This document shows positions 15,935 through 24,209 of a stretch of DNA of 39,540 bases, in pieces. The stretch comes from Pseudomonadota bacterium (GTDB lineage Bacteria > Pseudomonadota > Gammaproteobacteria > Steroidobacterales > Steroidobacteraceae): contig JAGTSG010000011.1 of assembly GCA_018261655.1 (NCBI GenBank), positions 1 through 39,540 on the forward strand, in the 5' to 3' direction. Made by a program: the position numbers and the translations under genes. The stretch's first letter is position 1; each line of letters begins with the position of its first letter. The notes beneath the pieces were generated by a model. The model made no database searches, was not told where the DNA came from, and saw only the letters and a program-made list of their open reading frames with translations.

Positions 15935-17581
15935 ATGGCGGTCGAGTCGAAATACCTGCTGCACGACCTTTCGCGACCCGCGGTGGCCGTCACCGGCGAC
16001 GACGAGCCGACGCAGGACCTCGCTGAACAGCTGTCCGCCAACGACGACCCGACCGAGGACGTCCCGGTCGGCGAGGGCGGGCACGCGTCGCCGGCCGTGA
16101 CCGGTTCCCCCGGTGACGACCCGTTCAAGCCCGGCACGACGCTGTGCGGCCGCTACCTGCTCGACCGCGTCGTTGGCCGCGGCGGCTTCTCCCAGGTCCT
16201 GCGCGCGCTCGACCTCGATCGGCAGGCCGCGGGCGACGCCGAACCCTGGGTCGCCATCAAGGCATTGCGTCCGGAGCACCGCGGTTCCCTGGCAGCGGCC
16301 CGGCGGCTGGCGGACGAGTACGAAGTGCTGCGCCGGCTCACGCATCCGGGCGTGGTGCGCGTGTTCGGCCTGGCCGCCGAGGGTGACCACGTCTTCGAGG
16401 TCATGGAGCTGCTGGACGGGTCGTCGCTGGCCACGCGGCTCGCGCAGGGCGACGGCCCGATGTCCCGCGACGAGGCCAGGCGCGTGCTGCGTTCGTGTGC
16501 TGCGGCACTCGACTGGGTCCACCAGCGGGGGTTCGTCCACGGTGACGTCAAGCCCGGCAACATCTTCGTGACCTCCGCGGGCGATGCCCGGCTGCTGGAT
16601 TTCGGAGGGACGCCGTCAGGGCCGGAGACCGGCGTGGCCGTGGGACCGGATGAGTCGCTGTTTGCGACGCCGGCCTACGCGAGCCCGCAGGTGCTGTCCG
16701 GCCTGCCGCCGGGCGCGGCCGACGACCTCTACAGCTTCGCCTGCGTCGCCTTCCAGCTGCTCGCCGGCGCGCACCCTTTCGGCAGGACCAACGCCCGCGA
16801 GGCCCAGGAGCGTGGCCTGCAGCCCGTCAGTCCGGCGGCGCTCGGTGACGCGACCGCGGCCGCGCTCGCGCGCGGGCTGGCATTCCAGCGGGAGGACCGG
16901 CCCGCCAGCGCCAGTGCGCTGCTCGACGGCGTATTCGATGCGCGCCCGGTTCCGCGGGCCGAACCGTCGAGGGCTGCCTCGTCAGCGACGCGATGGCGCG
17001 GACCCGCCGCGCTCGCCGCGCTGGCGGCGCTGGTCATCGCCGTGGCGTGGAACGCGTGGCCGCGCGACCCGGCGCGGACGAACACGGCACCAGTCGTCAT
17101 CCCCGCGCAGCCGGCAGCGACTGCGCACGGCGCCGACGATCCGTCGTCCGCGCCGGCCGACGGAAAACGCCTTGGCGACACCGGGGCACCGCCCGCGCTC
17201 ACGAGGCTGGCGCCCGCCCGCACCGATCGGCCTGCCGGCCAGCAGGTGGCCTTCGGAAACGGCAGCCTCGTGGCGAGCCGCAAGGCGATCGCGGCGGCAG
17301 TCCCCATTCGCCGGAGGGGCGAGCCGGAAGGCATCCTCCGGGTCAGGTGGCGGATCGAGGAGGGCTCAGCTCGGGCCGGGCAGGACTTCAGCGGCCCGCT
17401 GTCCGGCACGGTCGTGCTCGCAGTCGGCCAGCGGGCCAGCACCCTGTTCGTCCCGCTGGTTCCGGGCGCAGGATCCGCGGGCGATGCGGGCTTCGTGGTG
17501 GTCCTCGAGGGCATCGACGGCCCGGCGCGCGCCGGGGACGTGACGCGGGTCAACGTGACCCTGCGCGACTTCCGCGCCTGA
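15935..17581 (+). CDS. Eukaryotic-like Ser/Thr protein kinase with Calx-beta-like extracytoplasmic tail
   Basis: A 548-residue membrane-anchored kinase. After an acidic N-terminal tail (1-65) comes a Hanks-type kinase domain (about 73-335). It has the glycine loop GRGGFSQV (81-88), the ATP lysine Lys109 in VAIK, the catalytic loop HGDVKPGN (202-209, Asp204; HGD replaces HRD) and DFG (222-224). One membrane helix follows (about 357-372). The outside part is a Pro/Ala-rich linker and a C-terminal beta-rich segment (about 450-548). That segment contains DFSGPLSGTVVLAVGQRAST and a VVLEG...VNVTL ending, the pattern of a Calx-beta domain. The design of cytoplasmic kinase, one helix and outside sensor resembles PknB-type receptors, but with no PASTA repeats. 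HGD in place of HRD suggests a kinase not controlled by activation-loop phosphorylation. ATG 15935 was chosen as the first start after the 250-base gap. Confidence 0.88.
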   Translation: MAVESKYLLHDLSRPAVAVTGDDEPTQDLAEQLSANDDPTEDVPVGEGGHASPAVTGSPGDDPFKPGTTLCGRYLLDRVVGRGGFSQVLRALDLDRQAAGDAEPWVAIKALRPEHRGSLAAARRLADEYEVLRRLTHPGVVRVFGLAAEGDHVFEVMELLDGSSLATRLAQGDGPMSRDEARRVLRSCAAALDWVHQRGFVHGDVKPGNIFVTSAGDARLLDFGGTPSGPETGVAVGPDESLFATPAYASPQVLSGLPPGAADDLYSFACVAFQLLAGAHPFGRTNAREAQERGLQPVSPAALGDATAAALARGLAFQREDRPASASALLDGVFDARPVPRAEPSRAASSATRWRGPAALAALAALVIAVAWNAWPRDPARTNTAPVVIPAQPAATAHGADDPSSAPADGKRLGDTGAPPALTRLAPARTDRPAGQQVAFGNGSLVASRKAIAAAVPIRRRGEPEGILRVRWRIEEGSARAGQDFSGPLSGTVVLAVGQRASTLFVPLVPGAGSAGDAGFVVVLEGIDGPARAGDVTRVNVTLRDFRA

Positions 17582-17588
17582 GGACCCC

Positions 17589-17614
17589 GCGCGACGCGTC
17601 CTGTGGCGTCGCGC
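17589..17614. terminator. Hairpin between convergent genes, likely bidirectional terminator
   Basis: A perfect 9-bp inverted repeat (GCGCGACGC / GCGTCGCGC) with an 8-base loop lies in the 52-base gap between the convergent kinase and adenosine deaminase genes. It starts eight bases after the kinase stop. It has no T-tract on either strand, so efficiency is uncertain, but position and symmetry support a shared 3' end. Confidence 0.5.
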
Positions 17615-17633
17615 CGCTGCGTGCGGCCGCCCG

Positions 17634-18869
17634 CTACGAGGTCGGGTTGAGACGCCGCTCCACGGCCTCGTAGTGATCGATGACCTGGCGGACGTACTGC
17701 CGCTTTCGCTGGTAGCTGCCGGCGAAGAAGCTGCGCTTGAAGCCGTAGATGATCACCGACTTCAGGTCGTGCCGGTCGAGCCCGAGGTGAGTGCAGGCGA
17801 GCAGCAGCTCGTCGGTCACCGTGGTGTTGCTCATCAGCCGGTTGTCCGTGCAGAGGGTGGTGGACAGCCGCTGCGCGCGCAGCTTGCGGAAGGTGTGTTC
17901 CTCGAGGCTCCCGAGGTGCGGGTTCGTCTGCAGGTTGCTGGTCAGGCAGACCTCGAGCGTGATGCGTCGGTCGGCAATGTAGTTGCCGAGCCGGTCCACG
18001 TAGTGCTCACGGTCGGCGATGTCCTCGTCGCGGATGGCGTCGGGCTCGAGCAGGTAGGTGCCGTGGCCGATGCGGTCCGCGTGCAGGTCGGTGATGGCCT
18101 GGAAGATCGACTCCGGCCCATAGGCCTCGCCCGCATGCACGGTCTTCTTGAGGAAGTGGCGGTGGGCATAGTCGTAGGCCTGTTTGTGGTCGCCCGCCGG
18201 GTAGCCCGCTTCCTCGCCCGCCAGGTCGAAGCCGACCACCTGCAGGCCGTGCAGGTCGCGGGCCGTGACCGCGGCGCGCGCCAGCTCGACGGAGGCCATC
18301 GCGTACAGTTCCTTGGGGCGGGCGTAGGGATGCGCCGCGAACAGCGTGGCGTAGTACTGGCTGAAGCCCGCGGTGAACATGCGCATCGCGCAGCAGATGA
18401 TCCCGTACTCGAACGGCGGCTCGGTGCCCGCGACGATGGCGGGGCGCCGGTTGAAATCGTCGCGGGCGCGCCGGAGGCCGCGGTCCACCGCCGCAATCGC
18501 CTGCACCGCGTCGAGCCCCGGATGCACGTGAAGCTGCGGCGCGAAGCGCACTTCGAGGTAGCGGACGCCCTCGCGCTGGTTGTCCTCCGCGAGTTCTGCG
18601 GCGGCGCGCTCGAGCGCTTCGGTCGTCTGCAGGGCGGCCACGGTGTACTGGAATCCCTTCAGGTACTCCCCGAGGCTGGCATAGCGGTCCTTGAACACGG
18701 TCTCGCGCAGCCCGCCTTCGGTGTAGCTCGGCATCTCCACGCGATGCTCGCGCGCGAGCTCGATCAGCGTGGACAGGCGCAGGGAACCGTCGAGGTGCAC
18801 GTGCAGGTCGGTCTTGGGCAGTTCGGCGATGAATTCGCGCGTGATCGGCGCAGTGTCCACGTGGGGCAT
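17634..18869 (-). CDS. Adenosine deaminase family protein
   Basis: A 411-residue zinc amidohydrolase that should convert adenosine (or deoxyadenosine) to inosine. Metal and catalytic motifs are present: HVHLDGS (23-29) with two zinc histidines, FDLAGEEAGY, VHAGE (zinc His and catalytic Glu), IGHGTYLLE, and CTDNRLMSN. In the last of these the usual TDDP reads TDN, so the first Asp (zinc) is kept and the second is Asn. TDN variants are known in actinobacterial adenosine deaminases, but the substrate could also be a modified adenosine. ATG 18869 has AGGAAG five bases upstream. The length exceeds the ~330-350 of classic enzymes. Its neighbour is a divergent S41 peptidase. A PfkB kinase that may phosphorylate adenosine is elsewhere in the window. 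Confidence 0.88.
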   Translation of the reverse strand: MPHVDTAPITREFIAELPKTDLHVHLDGSLRLSTLIELAREHRVEMPSYTEGGLRETVFKDRYASLGEYLKGFQYTVAALQTTEALERAAAELAEDNQREGVRYLEVRFAPQLHVHPGLDAVQAIAAVDRGLRRARDDFNRRPAIVAGTEPPFEYGIICCAMRMFTAGFSQYYATLFAAHPYARPKELYAMASVELARAAVTARDLHGLQVVGFDLAGEEAGYPAGDHKQAYDYAHRHFLKKTVHAGEAYGPESIFQAITDLHADRIGHGTYLLEPDAIRDEDIADREHYVDRLGNYIADRRITLEVCLTSNLQTNPHLGSLEEHTFRKLRAQRLSTTLCTDNRLMSNTTVTDELLLACTHLGLDRHDLKSVIIYGFKRSFFAGSYQRKRQYVRQVIDHYEAVERRLNPTS

Positions 18870-18932
18870 CCGGGCTTCCTGGGAGGTTGCGCAGGATAAC
18901 CCGGGCGGCCGGTGGCCGTGCAGCCGACGGGC

Positions 18933-18938
18933 TATCAT
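18933..18938 (+). promoter_or_regulatory. Candidate -10 element of the S41 peptidase gene
   Basis: TATCAT (five of six) lies 33 bases before TTG 18972 in the 102-base divergent gap. No good -35 is seen 17 bases upstream, so this is a tentative assignment. Confidence 0.3.
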
Positions 18939-18971
18939 TTCAGGCCCCGACCCTGCCCAGGGAGTACAGCC

Positions 18972-20162
18972 TTGCCGAGGTGGATCCTGCGCGGCCTCGC
19001 CACGCTGCTGGCCGCAGCCGGCCTGGCGCTGGCCTGGGACGTGGCCACCTACGACGCGGCGGCGTGGCGGGCCGATTACGTCCATCTCCGGACAGAGCTG
19101 GCCCAGGGCTATGCCAACCTCGACTGGATGGTCGAGCGCCGCGGGCTCGATCCGGTGGCGCTCGACGCCGCGACCGACCGGGCGATCGCCGACGCGCATT
19201 CGCGCCTCCGCGCGATGCTGGCCCTGCGCGACTTCGTCGCGGCCTTCGACGACCCGCATCTCAGGCTGGTCGGACGGGACGGCCGCGAGATCGCGGCGCG
19301 GCCGGATCCTGGCCCGCCTGTGCCTCGCCTGCCGGTGGCGTCCTGCGCGGAGGCCGGTTATGAGGAGCAAGGGCGCGACTTCTCGCCCGCGGTGCAGCGC
19401 CTGCCGGGATGGACGCTGCTCGGCGGCGGGGAGTTTCCGAACGGGCTGGCGGGCGACCTCGGGACCTTGCGCATTGCGAGTTTCGGCGAGGACCGGTATC
19501 TCGGGTCCTGCCGCGCGGTGTTTCGCCCGGGCATGGACGAGCGGGCGCTGCAACTCGCCGTCCGCGCCCGGCTGCAACAGTCGCTGACCAGTACGATTTC
19601 CGACCTGCAGGCGCGCGGCGCCCGCCGCCTGCTGGTGGACGTGACCGGCAACGGCGGCGGGACCGAGTGGGTGGGGGAGGTGATTGCGCTGTTCACGGAT
19701 CGCGCGCTGTCACGGGCCTCTTCGCGAATCGTGGCACCGGCCTGCGACCGGTCCGGGATCTGGCGCGGAGAAGCGGTGTGTCCGGTCTTCGCCGGCGCCG
19801 GCGAGACCGCGACGATGCAGGGCACCGGTGCGTGGACCGGCCCGTTGTGGATCCTGATGGATCGCAGGACGGGCTCGGCGACCGAGGATTTCGTCGTCTG
19901 GCTGCAGCAGAACGGAGTCGCGAGGACGCTCGGCGAGCGCACGGCAGGCGCCGGCTGTGGCTACGTCGGCGGCGGCGGGCGCATCCGCCTGCAGGCTGCG
20001 CCCTTCGACGTGATGGCGCCGAACTGCGCGCGCTTCCTGCGGGACGGCACCAACGAGGTCGAAGGGATCGCGCCCGACATCGGCATTTCGCTGTCCGGGG
20101 GCGGCGCTGCGCAGCAGGCCGCGGCGCTGTGGGCGGCCATCGGCGCTGCGCCGGCGCGCTAG
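18972..20162 (+). CDS. S41-family (tail-specific protease-like) peptidase, membrane-anchored or secreted
   Basis: A 396-residue protein with an N-terminal hydrophobic segment (about 4-22) that is either a signal peptide or an anchor. The N-terminal helical part has FDDPHLRLV, recalling the DGH(L/T) stretch of S41 proteins. The protease core contains RRLLVDVTGNGGGTEW and the probable Ser nucleophile Ser302 in DRRTGSATEDFVVWLQ, followed by TLGERTAGAGCGY and a closing EVEGIAPDI. No PDZ domain is evident, unlike Prc/CtpA. TTG 18972 is preferred because AGGGAG lies upstream at good spacing; an in-frame GTG at 18912 would add an implausible hydrophilic leader. The stop overlaps the stop of the convergent OPT gene. 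The substrate is unknown. Confidence 0.82.
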   Translation: MPRWILRGLATLLAAAGLALAWDVATYDAAAWRADYVHLRTELAQGYANLDWMVERRGLDPVALDAATDRAIADAHSRLRAMLALRDFVAAFDDPHLRLVGRDGREIAARPDPGPPVPRLPVASCAEAGYEEQGRDFSPAVQRLPGWTLLGGGEFPNGLAGDLGTLRIASFGEDRYLGSCRAVFRPGMDERALQLAVRARLQQSLTSTISDLQARGARRLLVDVTGNGGGTEWVGEVIALFTDRALSRASSRIVAPACDRSGIWRGEAVCPVFAGAGETATMQGTGAWTGPLWILMDRRTGSATEDFVVWLQQNGVARTLGERTAGAGCGYVGGGGRIRLQAAPFDVMAPNCARFLRDGTNEVEGIAPDIGISLSGGGAAQQAAALWAAIGAAPAR

Positions 20163-22078
20163 GCCGGTCCGGGGCCCCGGGTCCGGCGCGTGAACCAGGC
20201 GACCAGCAGCGCAAAGGCCGCGGCTCCGAGCAGCCAGGCGCCGGTCTCGCCTGCCCAGTCGTGTCCGAGCCCGTCCGGCCTGCGGCCCAGGACGAACGCC
20301 GCGCCGGCCAGGCCCACGCCGAGCAGTCCCTCGCCGCCGACGAATCCGGAGCCCAGCAGGACGCCGCGGTCTGTCCGGGCGCCGGCTTCCGCGGCATCCC
20401 GGTCGCGCGTCAGGATCCAGCGCAGCAACCCGCCGAGGAAGATCGGCGTCATGGTGGACAACGGCAGGTACACGCCGACCGCGAACGGCAGCGAGGGAAC
20501 ACGCAGCACTTCGGCGACGAGCGCGATCCCGGCGCCGATGCCGACCAGCCCCCAGGGCAGCGACCGGTCGATCACGCCGTCGATGACGAGCTTCATCAGC
20601 GTAGCCTGCGGCGCCGGCAGGTCCCTGCCGCCGAAGCCGAAGGTCTCGGCCAGCAGCAGCACGGACAGGCAGACGAAGGTGGCCGACGTCAGCACGCCGG
20701 CCAGCTGTGCGAGCTGCTGGTGGCGCGGCGTTGCGCCGAGCAGGTAGCCGGTCTTCAGGTCCTGCGCCATGTCGCCCGAGATCGAGGCCGCAATGGCCAC
20801 GACGCAGCCCACCATCAGTGCCGCGGCCTTGCCGGTGGCATCGGTCCAGCCGATGGCGAGGAAGACCGTGGCCGTGCCGAGCAGCGCGGCGATCGTCATC
20901 CCCGAGGTCGGATTGCTGGTCACGCCAACCAGGCCGACGATGCGGGCCGCGACCGTGACGAAGAAGAAGGCGAAGACGACGACGCAGAGCGCGGCCGCGA
21001 GCTGGTGGGGCAGGCCGTCGATGACGCTGAACACCTGCGGGACCAGCGCCATCACCAGGGTGATCACGATCACTCCGGCACCAAGGAAGGCGTAGGGCAG
21101 GTCGAGCTCGGTGCGCAGCGGCTGCGCGTCATCCTTGCCGCGGGAACGGCCAAAGCGCGCGGCCCCGGCCCGGAAGCTGGCGATCATCACCGGCAGCGAG
21201 CGGACCAGCGTGATGATGCCCGCGGTCGCGACCGCACCCGCGCCGATGTAGCGAACGTAACGGTTCCAGATCTCGGCGGTGGACATGGTGGCGATCGTCT
21301 TGACCGTCTCCGGGAACAGCGGGTCGACGCGGCCCGCGCCCCACCAGGCGATATACGGGATGATCACCAGCGCGGACAGCAGGCCACCGCCCACCATGAT
21401 CGTCGCCACGCGCGGCCCGAGGATGTAGCCGACGCCGAACAGGGCGGCCGAGAGGTCCATGCTGACCTCGGCCTTCCTGGGCCAGGGCAGGGCCAGCGAC
21501 AGGCTGTCCGGGACGACCTTGAGCCAGGAGGTCAGCGCCTTGAAGGCGGCGCCGAGCCCGAGTCCGAGGAACACGTGGCCGGCCTGGGTGCCGCCGCCCT
21601 GGCTCGCCTTCAGCACCTCGGCGCAGGCCGTGCCCTCCGGGTAAGGCAGGCGGCCATGCTCCTGGACGATCAGGTACTCGCGCAACGGGATCATGAACAG
21701 CACGCCGAGCACGCCGCCGCACAGTGCGAGCAACACCATCTGCAGCAGGTCGGGCGGCATGCCCCACATGAAGAGCGCCGGCAGCGTGAAGATCACGCCG
21801 GAGGCCAGCGAGCTCGAGGCCGAGCCGGCGGTCTGCGACAGGTTGGCCTCGAGGATGGTGCCCTCGCGGCCGGAGCGTCGCAGCAGGCGGAACATCGCCA
21901 CCGTCATGACCGCCACGGGAATCGACGTGCTGACGGTGAGGCCGGCGCGCAGGCCGAGATAGGCGTTCGCCGCGCCGAAGACGATGCCGAAGAGGATGCC
22001 GAGGCCGATGGCCTTTACCGTCAGCTCGGGAACGGCGCGGTCCGCCGGCACGTAGGGGCGAGGAGCGTCAGGCGACAT
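20159..22078 (-). CDS. OPT-family oligopeptide transporter
   Basis: An inner-membrane transporter of 639 residues with about 15-16 predicted helices. Its family imports oligopeptides in symport with protons; some members carry metal chelates. Prokaryotic OPT signatures are GLRAGLTVSTSIPVAVM near residues 47-63, NPTSGMTIAALLG, and SGDMAQDLKTGYLLGATPRH. ATG 22078 begins the conserved N-terminus (RPYVPADRAVPELTVKAI) and overlaps the end of trmO by 11 bases, so it may be coupled to that gene. It is the last gene in a minus-strand run of peptidases, which supports a peptide substrate: imported peptides could be cut by the M20, S9 or Tld enzymes. Metal-chelate transport remains possible. Confidence 0.9.
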   Translation of the reverse strand: MSPDAPRPYVPADRAVPELTVKAIGLGILFGIVFGAANAYLGLRAGLTVSTSIPVAVMTVAMFRLLRRSGREGTILEANLSQTAGSASSSLASGVIFTLPALFMWGMPPDLLQMVLLALCGGVLGVLFMIPLREYLIVQEHGRLPYPEGTACAEVLKASQGGGTQAGHVFLGLGLGAAFKALTSWLKVVPDSLSLALPWPRKAEVSMDLSAALFGVGYILGPRVATIMVGGGLLSALVIIPYIAWWGAGRVDPLFPETVKTIATMSTAEIWNRYVRYIGAGAVATAGIITLVRSLPVMIASFRAGAARFGRSRGKDDAQPLRTELDLPYAFLGAGVIVITLVMALVPQVFSVIDGLPHQLAAALCVVVFAFFFVTVAARIVGLVGVTSNPTSGMTIAALLGTATVFLAIGWTDATGKAAALMVGCVVAIAASISGDMAQDLKTGYLLGATPRHQQLAQLAGVLTSATFVCLSVLLLAETFGFGGRDLPAPQATLMKLVIDGVIDRSLPWGLVGIGAGIALVAEVLRVPSLPFAVGVYLPLSTMTPIFLGGLLRWILTRDRDAAEAGARTDRGVLLGSGFVGGEGLLGVGLAGAAFVLGRRPDGLGHDWAGETGAWLLGAAAFALLVAWFTRRTRGPGPA

Positions 22079-22946
22079 GCGTCGGCCCGTCTTCAACAGC
22101 CGCAGCCGGTCCGGTGGACTCCCGCCACGCGGCGACGTACTCACGGTGCGTGGCGAGCGCCGGCTCGCCGGCCGCGTCGCGGCGTGCCAGCTGGGCCGGG
22201 CGATAGCCCGATTCGATGGCAGTCACCTGTGCCTCGCTTCCCTGCACCTCGAAGAGGATCCGCCAGTCCTTCACCGCGAGCCGGAATCCGCCGGCCTCGC
22301 GCTTGATGCGGCGGTAGGGATGCGGCTGCGGCCCGAGACCCAGCGTCGCGATGATCCGCTCGCGGATCGCGAGGCCGGTCCGCGCCTCGATCCACGCGGC
22401 CTGCCGCGCGGCGAGGGGCGAGAACGCGACGGCAAACCGCGCCACCGGGTCCGCGGGGATCGTTTCGCCCTGTGCGGCACCCGCCTCGTCGAGCCAGCCG
22501 CTCCTCGCGGCCGGGTGCGCGTCGGCATAGGCGACGTAGGGCTTGATGTCGAGCACCGGCGTGCCGTCGACCATGTCGAGGTCGCGGACGTGGAGCACCA
22601 GGCCGTCCACGCGCTCGAGTCGCACCGCCGACAGGCCGATCGGATTGGGGCGGTGCGGCGAGCGCGTGGCGAACACGCCCTTGCGGCCGGACGTGCTGCG
22701 CGGCGGCAGCACCTTGGGCCGCCACGAAGGGTTGAGGTGGAACCAGTAGATCACCCAGAGGTAGTCCCAGCCCTCCAGGTCCTCGAGCGCGTGCTCGAAA
22801 TTCCGGCCGGGAAACAGCTCGATGGTGCCGCGCGTGCCGGCCGCGGCACGCGGCTGCCGGGCGGCCTCGACCTTCGAGACCAGCGGGCCGTGCACGATGC
22901 CGATCGGGTCGATGGTCAATGGCCCTGTCTGCCGTGTCCCGGTCAT
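22068..22946 (-). CDS. trmO: tRNA (N6-threonylcarbamoyladenosine(37)-N6)-methyltransferase
   Basis: A SAM-dependent enzyme that methylates t6A37 to m6t6A37 in a tRNA-Thr, formerly TsaA/YaeB/UPF0066. It has 292 residues, somewhat longer than the ~235 of E. coli TrmO. The beta-barrel catalytic domain (about 8-150) carries the family block TRSPHRPNPIGLSAVRL (94-110) and the DYLWVIYWFHLN strand. The C-terminal region with KDWRILFEVQGSEAQVTAI fits the TrmO C-terminal domain. ATG 22946 is the first start before the conserved GPLTIDPIGIVHGPL. It has no ribosome site but has a TACAAT hexamer six bases upstream. The window also encodes TsaC, which supplies the t6A substrate. The 3' end overlaps the OPT start by 11 bases. 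Confidence 0.9.
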   Translation of the reverse strand: MTGTRQTGPLTIDPIGIVHGPLVSKVEAARQPRAAAGTRGTIELFPGRNFEHALEDLEGWDYLWVIYWFHLNPSWRPKVLPPRSTSGRKGVFATRSPHRPNPIGLSAVRLERVDGLVLHVRDLDMVDGTPVLDIKPYVAYADAHPAARSGWLDEAGAAQGETIPADPVARFAVAFSPLAARQAAWIEARTGLAIRERIIATLGLGPQPHPYRRIKREAGGFRLAVKDWRILFEVQGSEAQVTAIESGYRPAQLARRDAAGEPALATHREYVAAWRESTGPAAAVEDGPTHVA

Positions 22947-22952
22947 GGGGCC

Positions 22953-22958
22953 ATTGTA
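22953..22958 (-). promoter_or_regulatory. Candidate -10 element just upstream of trmO (leaderless?)
   Basis: TACAAT on the minus strand (five of six) lies six bases from ATG 22946, so the transcript would begin at about the start codon. No ribosome site or convincing -35 is visible. Spacing is the same as at tsaC. Confidence 0.35.
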
Positions 22959-23007
22959 CGGGACGGCCCGCAGCGGACGGGGCGGTGCTGACGGCCGCGG
23001 CCCGCGC

Positions 23008-24171
23008 TCAGGCGTTGCCGAGGCAGTGCTCGACCAGCCGCACCCAGTAGGACGCGCCGAGCGCCAGGATGTCGTCGTTGAAGTCGTAGTGCGGGTTGTG
23101 GAGCATGCAGCCGCCCTCGCCGGGCCCGTTGCCGATGAAGACGTAGCAGCCCGGCCGTGCCTGCAGCATGAAGGCGAAGTCCTCGCCGCCCATGGTGGGC
23201 TCGCATCCCCAGTGCACATTGCCCGCGCCGACGAGCGACTCCAGCACCTCGCGGGCGATCCGTGACTGCGGCTCGCTGTTGACGAGGGCAGGGTAGCGGC
23301 GCTCGTAGCGCACCGACACCCCGCAGCCGTGGGCCGCCGCAATGCCGCTGCTGAGTCGCCGCAGGCCGTCTTCCAGCAGGTCCTGCACGGCGGGGGTGAA
23401 GGCGCGGGTGGTACCGCGGATCACGACCTCGGAAGGGATGACGTTCCAGGTGTCTCCCGCATGGAACTGGGTGACGCTCACCACGCCGGAGTCGAGCGGG
23501 CCCACGTTGCGGCTCGTGAGCGTCTGCAGGGCCTGCACCAGCGCGCTGCCGGCGACCACGGGGTCGATGCCCTGGTGCGGCATGGCCGCGTGGGCGCCGC
23601 GTCCCGTGACCAGGATCTCGAACAGGTTGAAGCCGGCCATCATGGGTCCCGGCCGCAACCCGAACTGTCCCGCCGGCATCCCGGGCCAGTTGTGCATGCC
23701 GTAGACCGCCTCGACGGGAAAGCGGTCGAACAGGCCCTCGCGCACCATCACCTGCCCGCCGCCCTCGTTTTCCTCGGCTGGCTGGAAGATGAAGTGCACC
23801 GTCCCGTCGAAGCGGCGCGTCTCGGCGAGGTAACGCGCGGCGCCGAGCAGCATCGTCGCGTGCCCGTCGTGCCCGCAGGCGTGCATCCGGCCGGCGTGGC
23901 GCGAGCGGTGGTCGAAGCCGTTGCGCTCCTCGATCGGCAGCGCGTCCATGTCGGCACGCAGGCCGATGGCGCGCGTGCCGGAGCCCGCGCGCAGGGTCCC
24001 GACCACGCCGGTCCGGGCGAGCCCGCGATCCACGTCGATGCCGAGCCGCTCGAGTTCCGCTGCGATGCGCCCCGCGGTGCGGTGCTCCTCGAAGGCGACT
24101 TCAGGGTGCGCGTGCAGGTCGCGGCGGAACGCCGCGAGCTCGTTCCCGAAGGCGCCGATGGCGCCGATCAC
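23008..24171 (-). CDS. M20 family amidohydrolase (hippurate hydrolase-like)
   Basis: A 387-residue metal-dependent amidohydrolase of the M20D group, which cleaves N-acyl amino acids or small peptide-like amides. Metal-site motifs are LRADMDALPIEE, MHACGHDGHATMLLGAARYL, FQPAEENEGGG and the late GGEDFAFML. The lid/dimerisation domain contains GRGAHAAMPHQGIDPV. No signal peptide is present, so it should be cytoplasmic. GTG 24171 is the first common start before the conserved FRRDLHAHPEVAFEEHRTAG. It lacks a ribosome site; a CTG at 24201, 30 bases upstream with AGAGGGAA before it, is possible. It follows the TldE/PmbA gene by only 38 bases and so is probably in the same operon. Confidence 0.88.
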   Translation of the reverse strand: MIGAIGAFGNELAAFRRDLHAHPEVAFEEHRTAGRIAAELERLGIDVDRGLARTGVVGTLRAGSGTRAIGLRADMDALPIEERNGFDHRSRHAGRMHACGHDGHATMLLGAARYLAETRRFDGTVHFIFQPAEENEGGGQVMVREGLFDRFPVEAVYGMHNWPGMPAGQFGLRPGPMMAGFNLFEILVTGRGAHAAMPHQGIDPVVAGSALVQALQTLTSRNVGPLDSGVVSVTQFHAGDTWNVIPSEVVIRGTTRAFTPAVQDLLEDGLRRLSSGIAAAHGCGVSVRYERRYPALVNSEPQSRIAREVLESLVGAGNVHWGCEPTMGGEDFAFMLQARPGCYVFIGNGPGEGGCMLHNPHYDFNDDILALGASYWVRLVEHCLGNA

Positions 24172-24209
24172 CCCCGCGTGCCTGGCGGCGTCCAGTCTCG
24201 TCTTCCCTC

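Noticed and set aside
17634-18869. TDN in place of TDDP in the adenosine deaminase as sign of inactivity
   Set aside because: TDNRLMS-type variants are, as I recall, present in actinobacterial adenosine deaminases, and all other zinc and catalytic motifs are intact.
19409-22306. 965-codon plus-strand open frame across the S41 and OPT genes
   Set aside because: Its composition is Arg/Gly/Ala-rich and low in hydrophobic residues, it crosses two well-supported genes, and it contains no recognisable domain.
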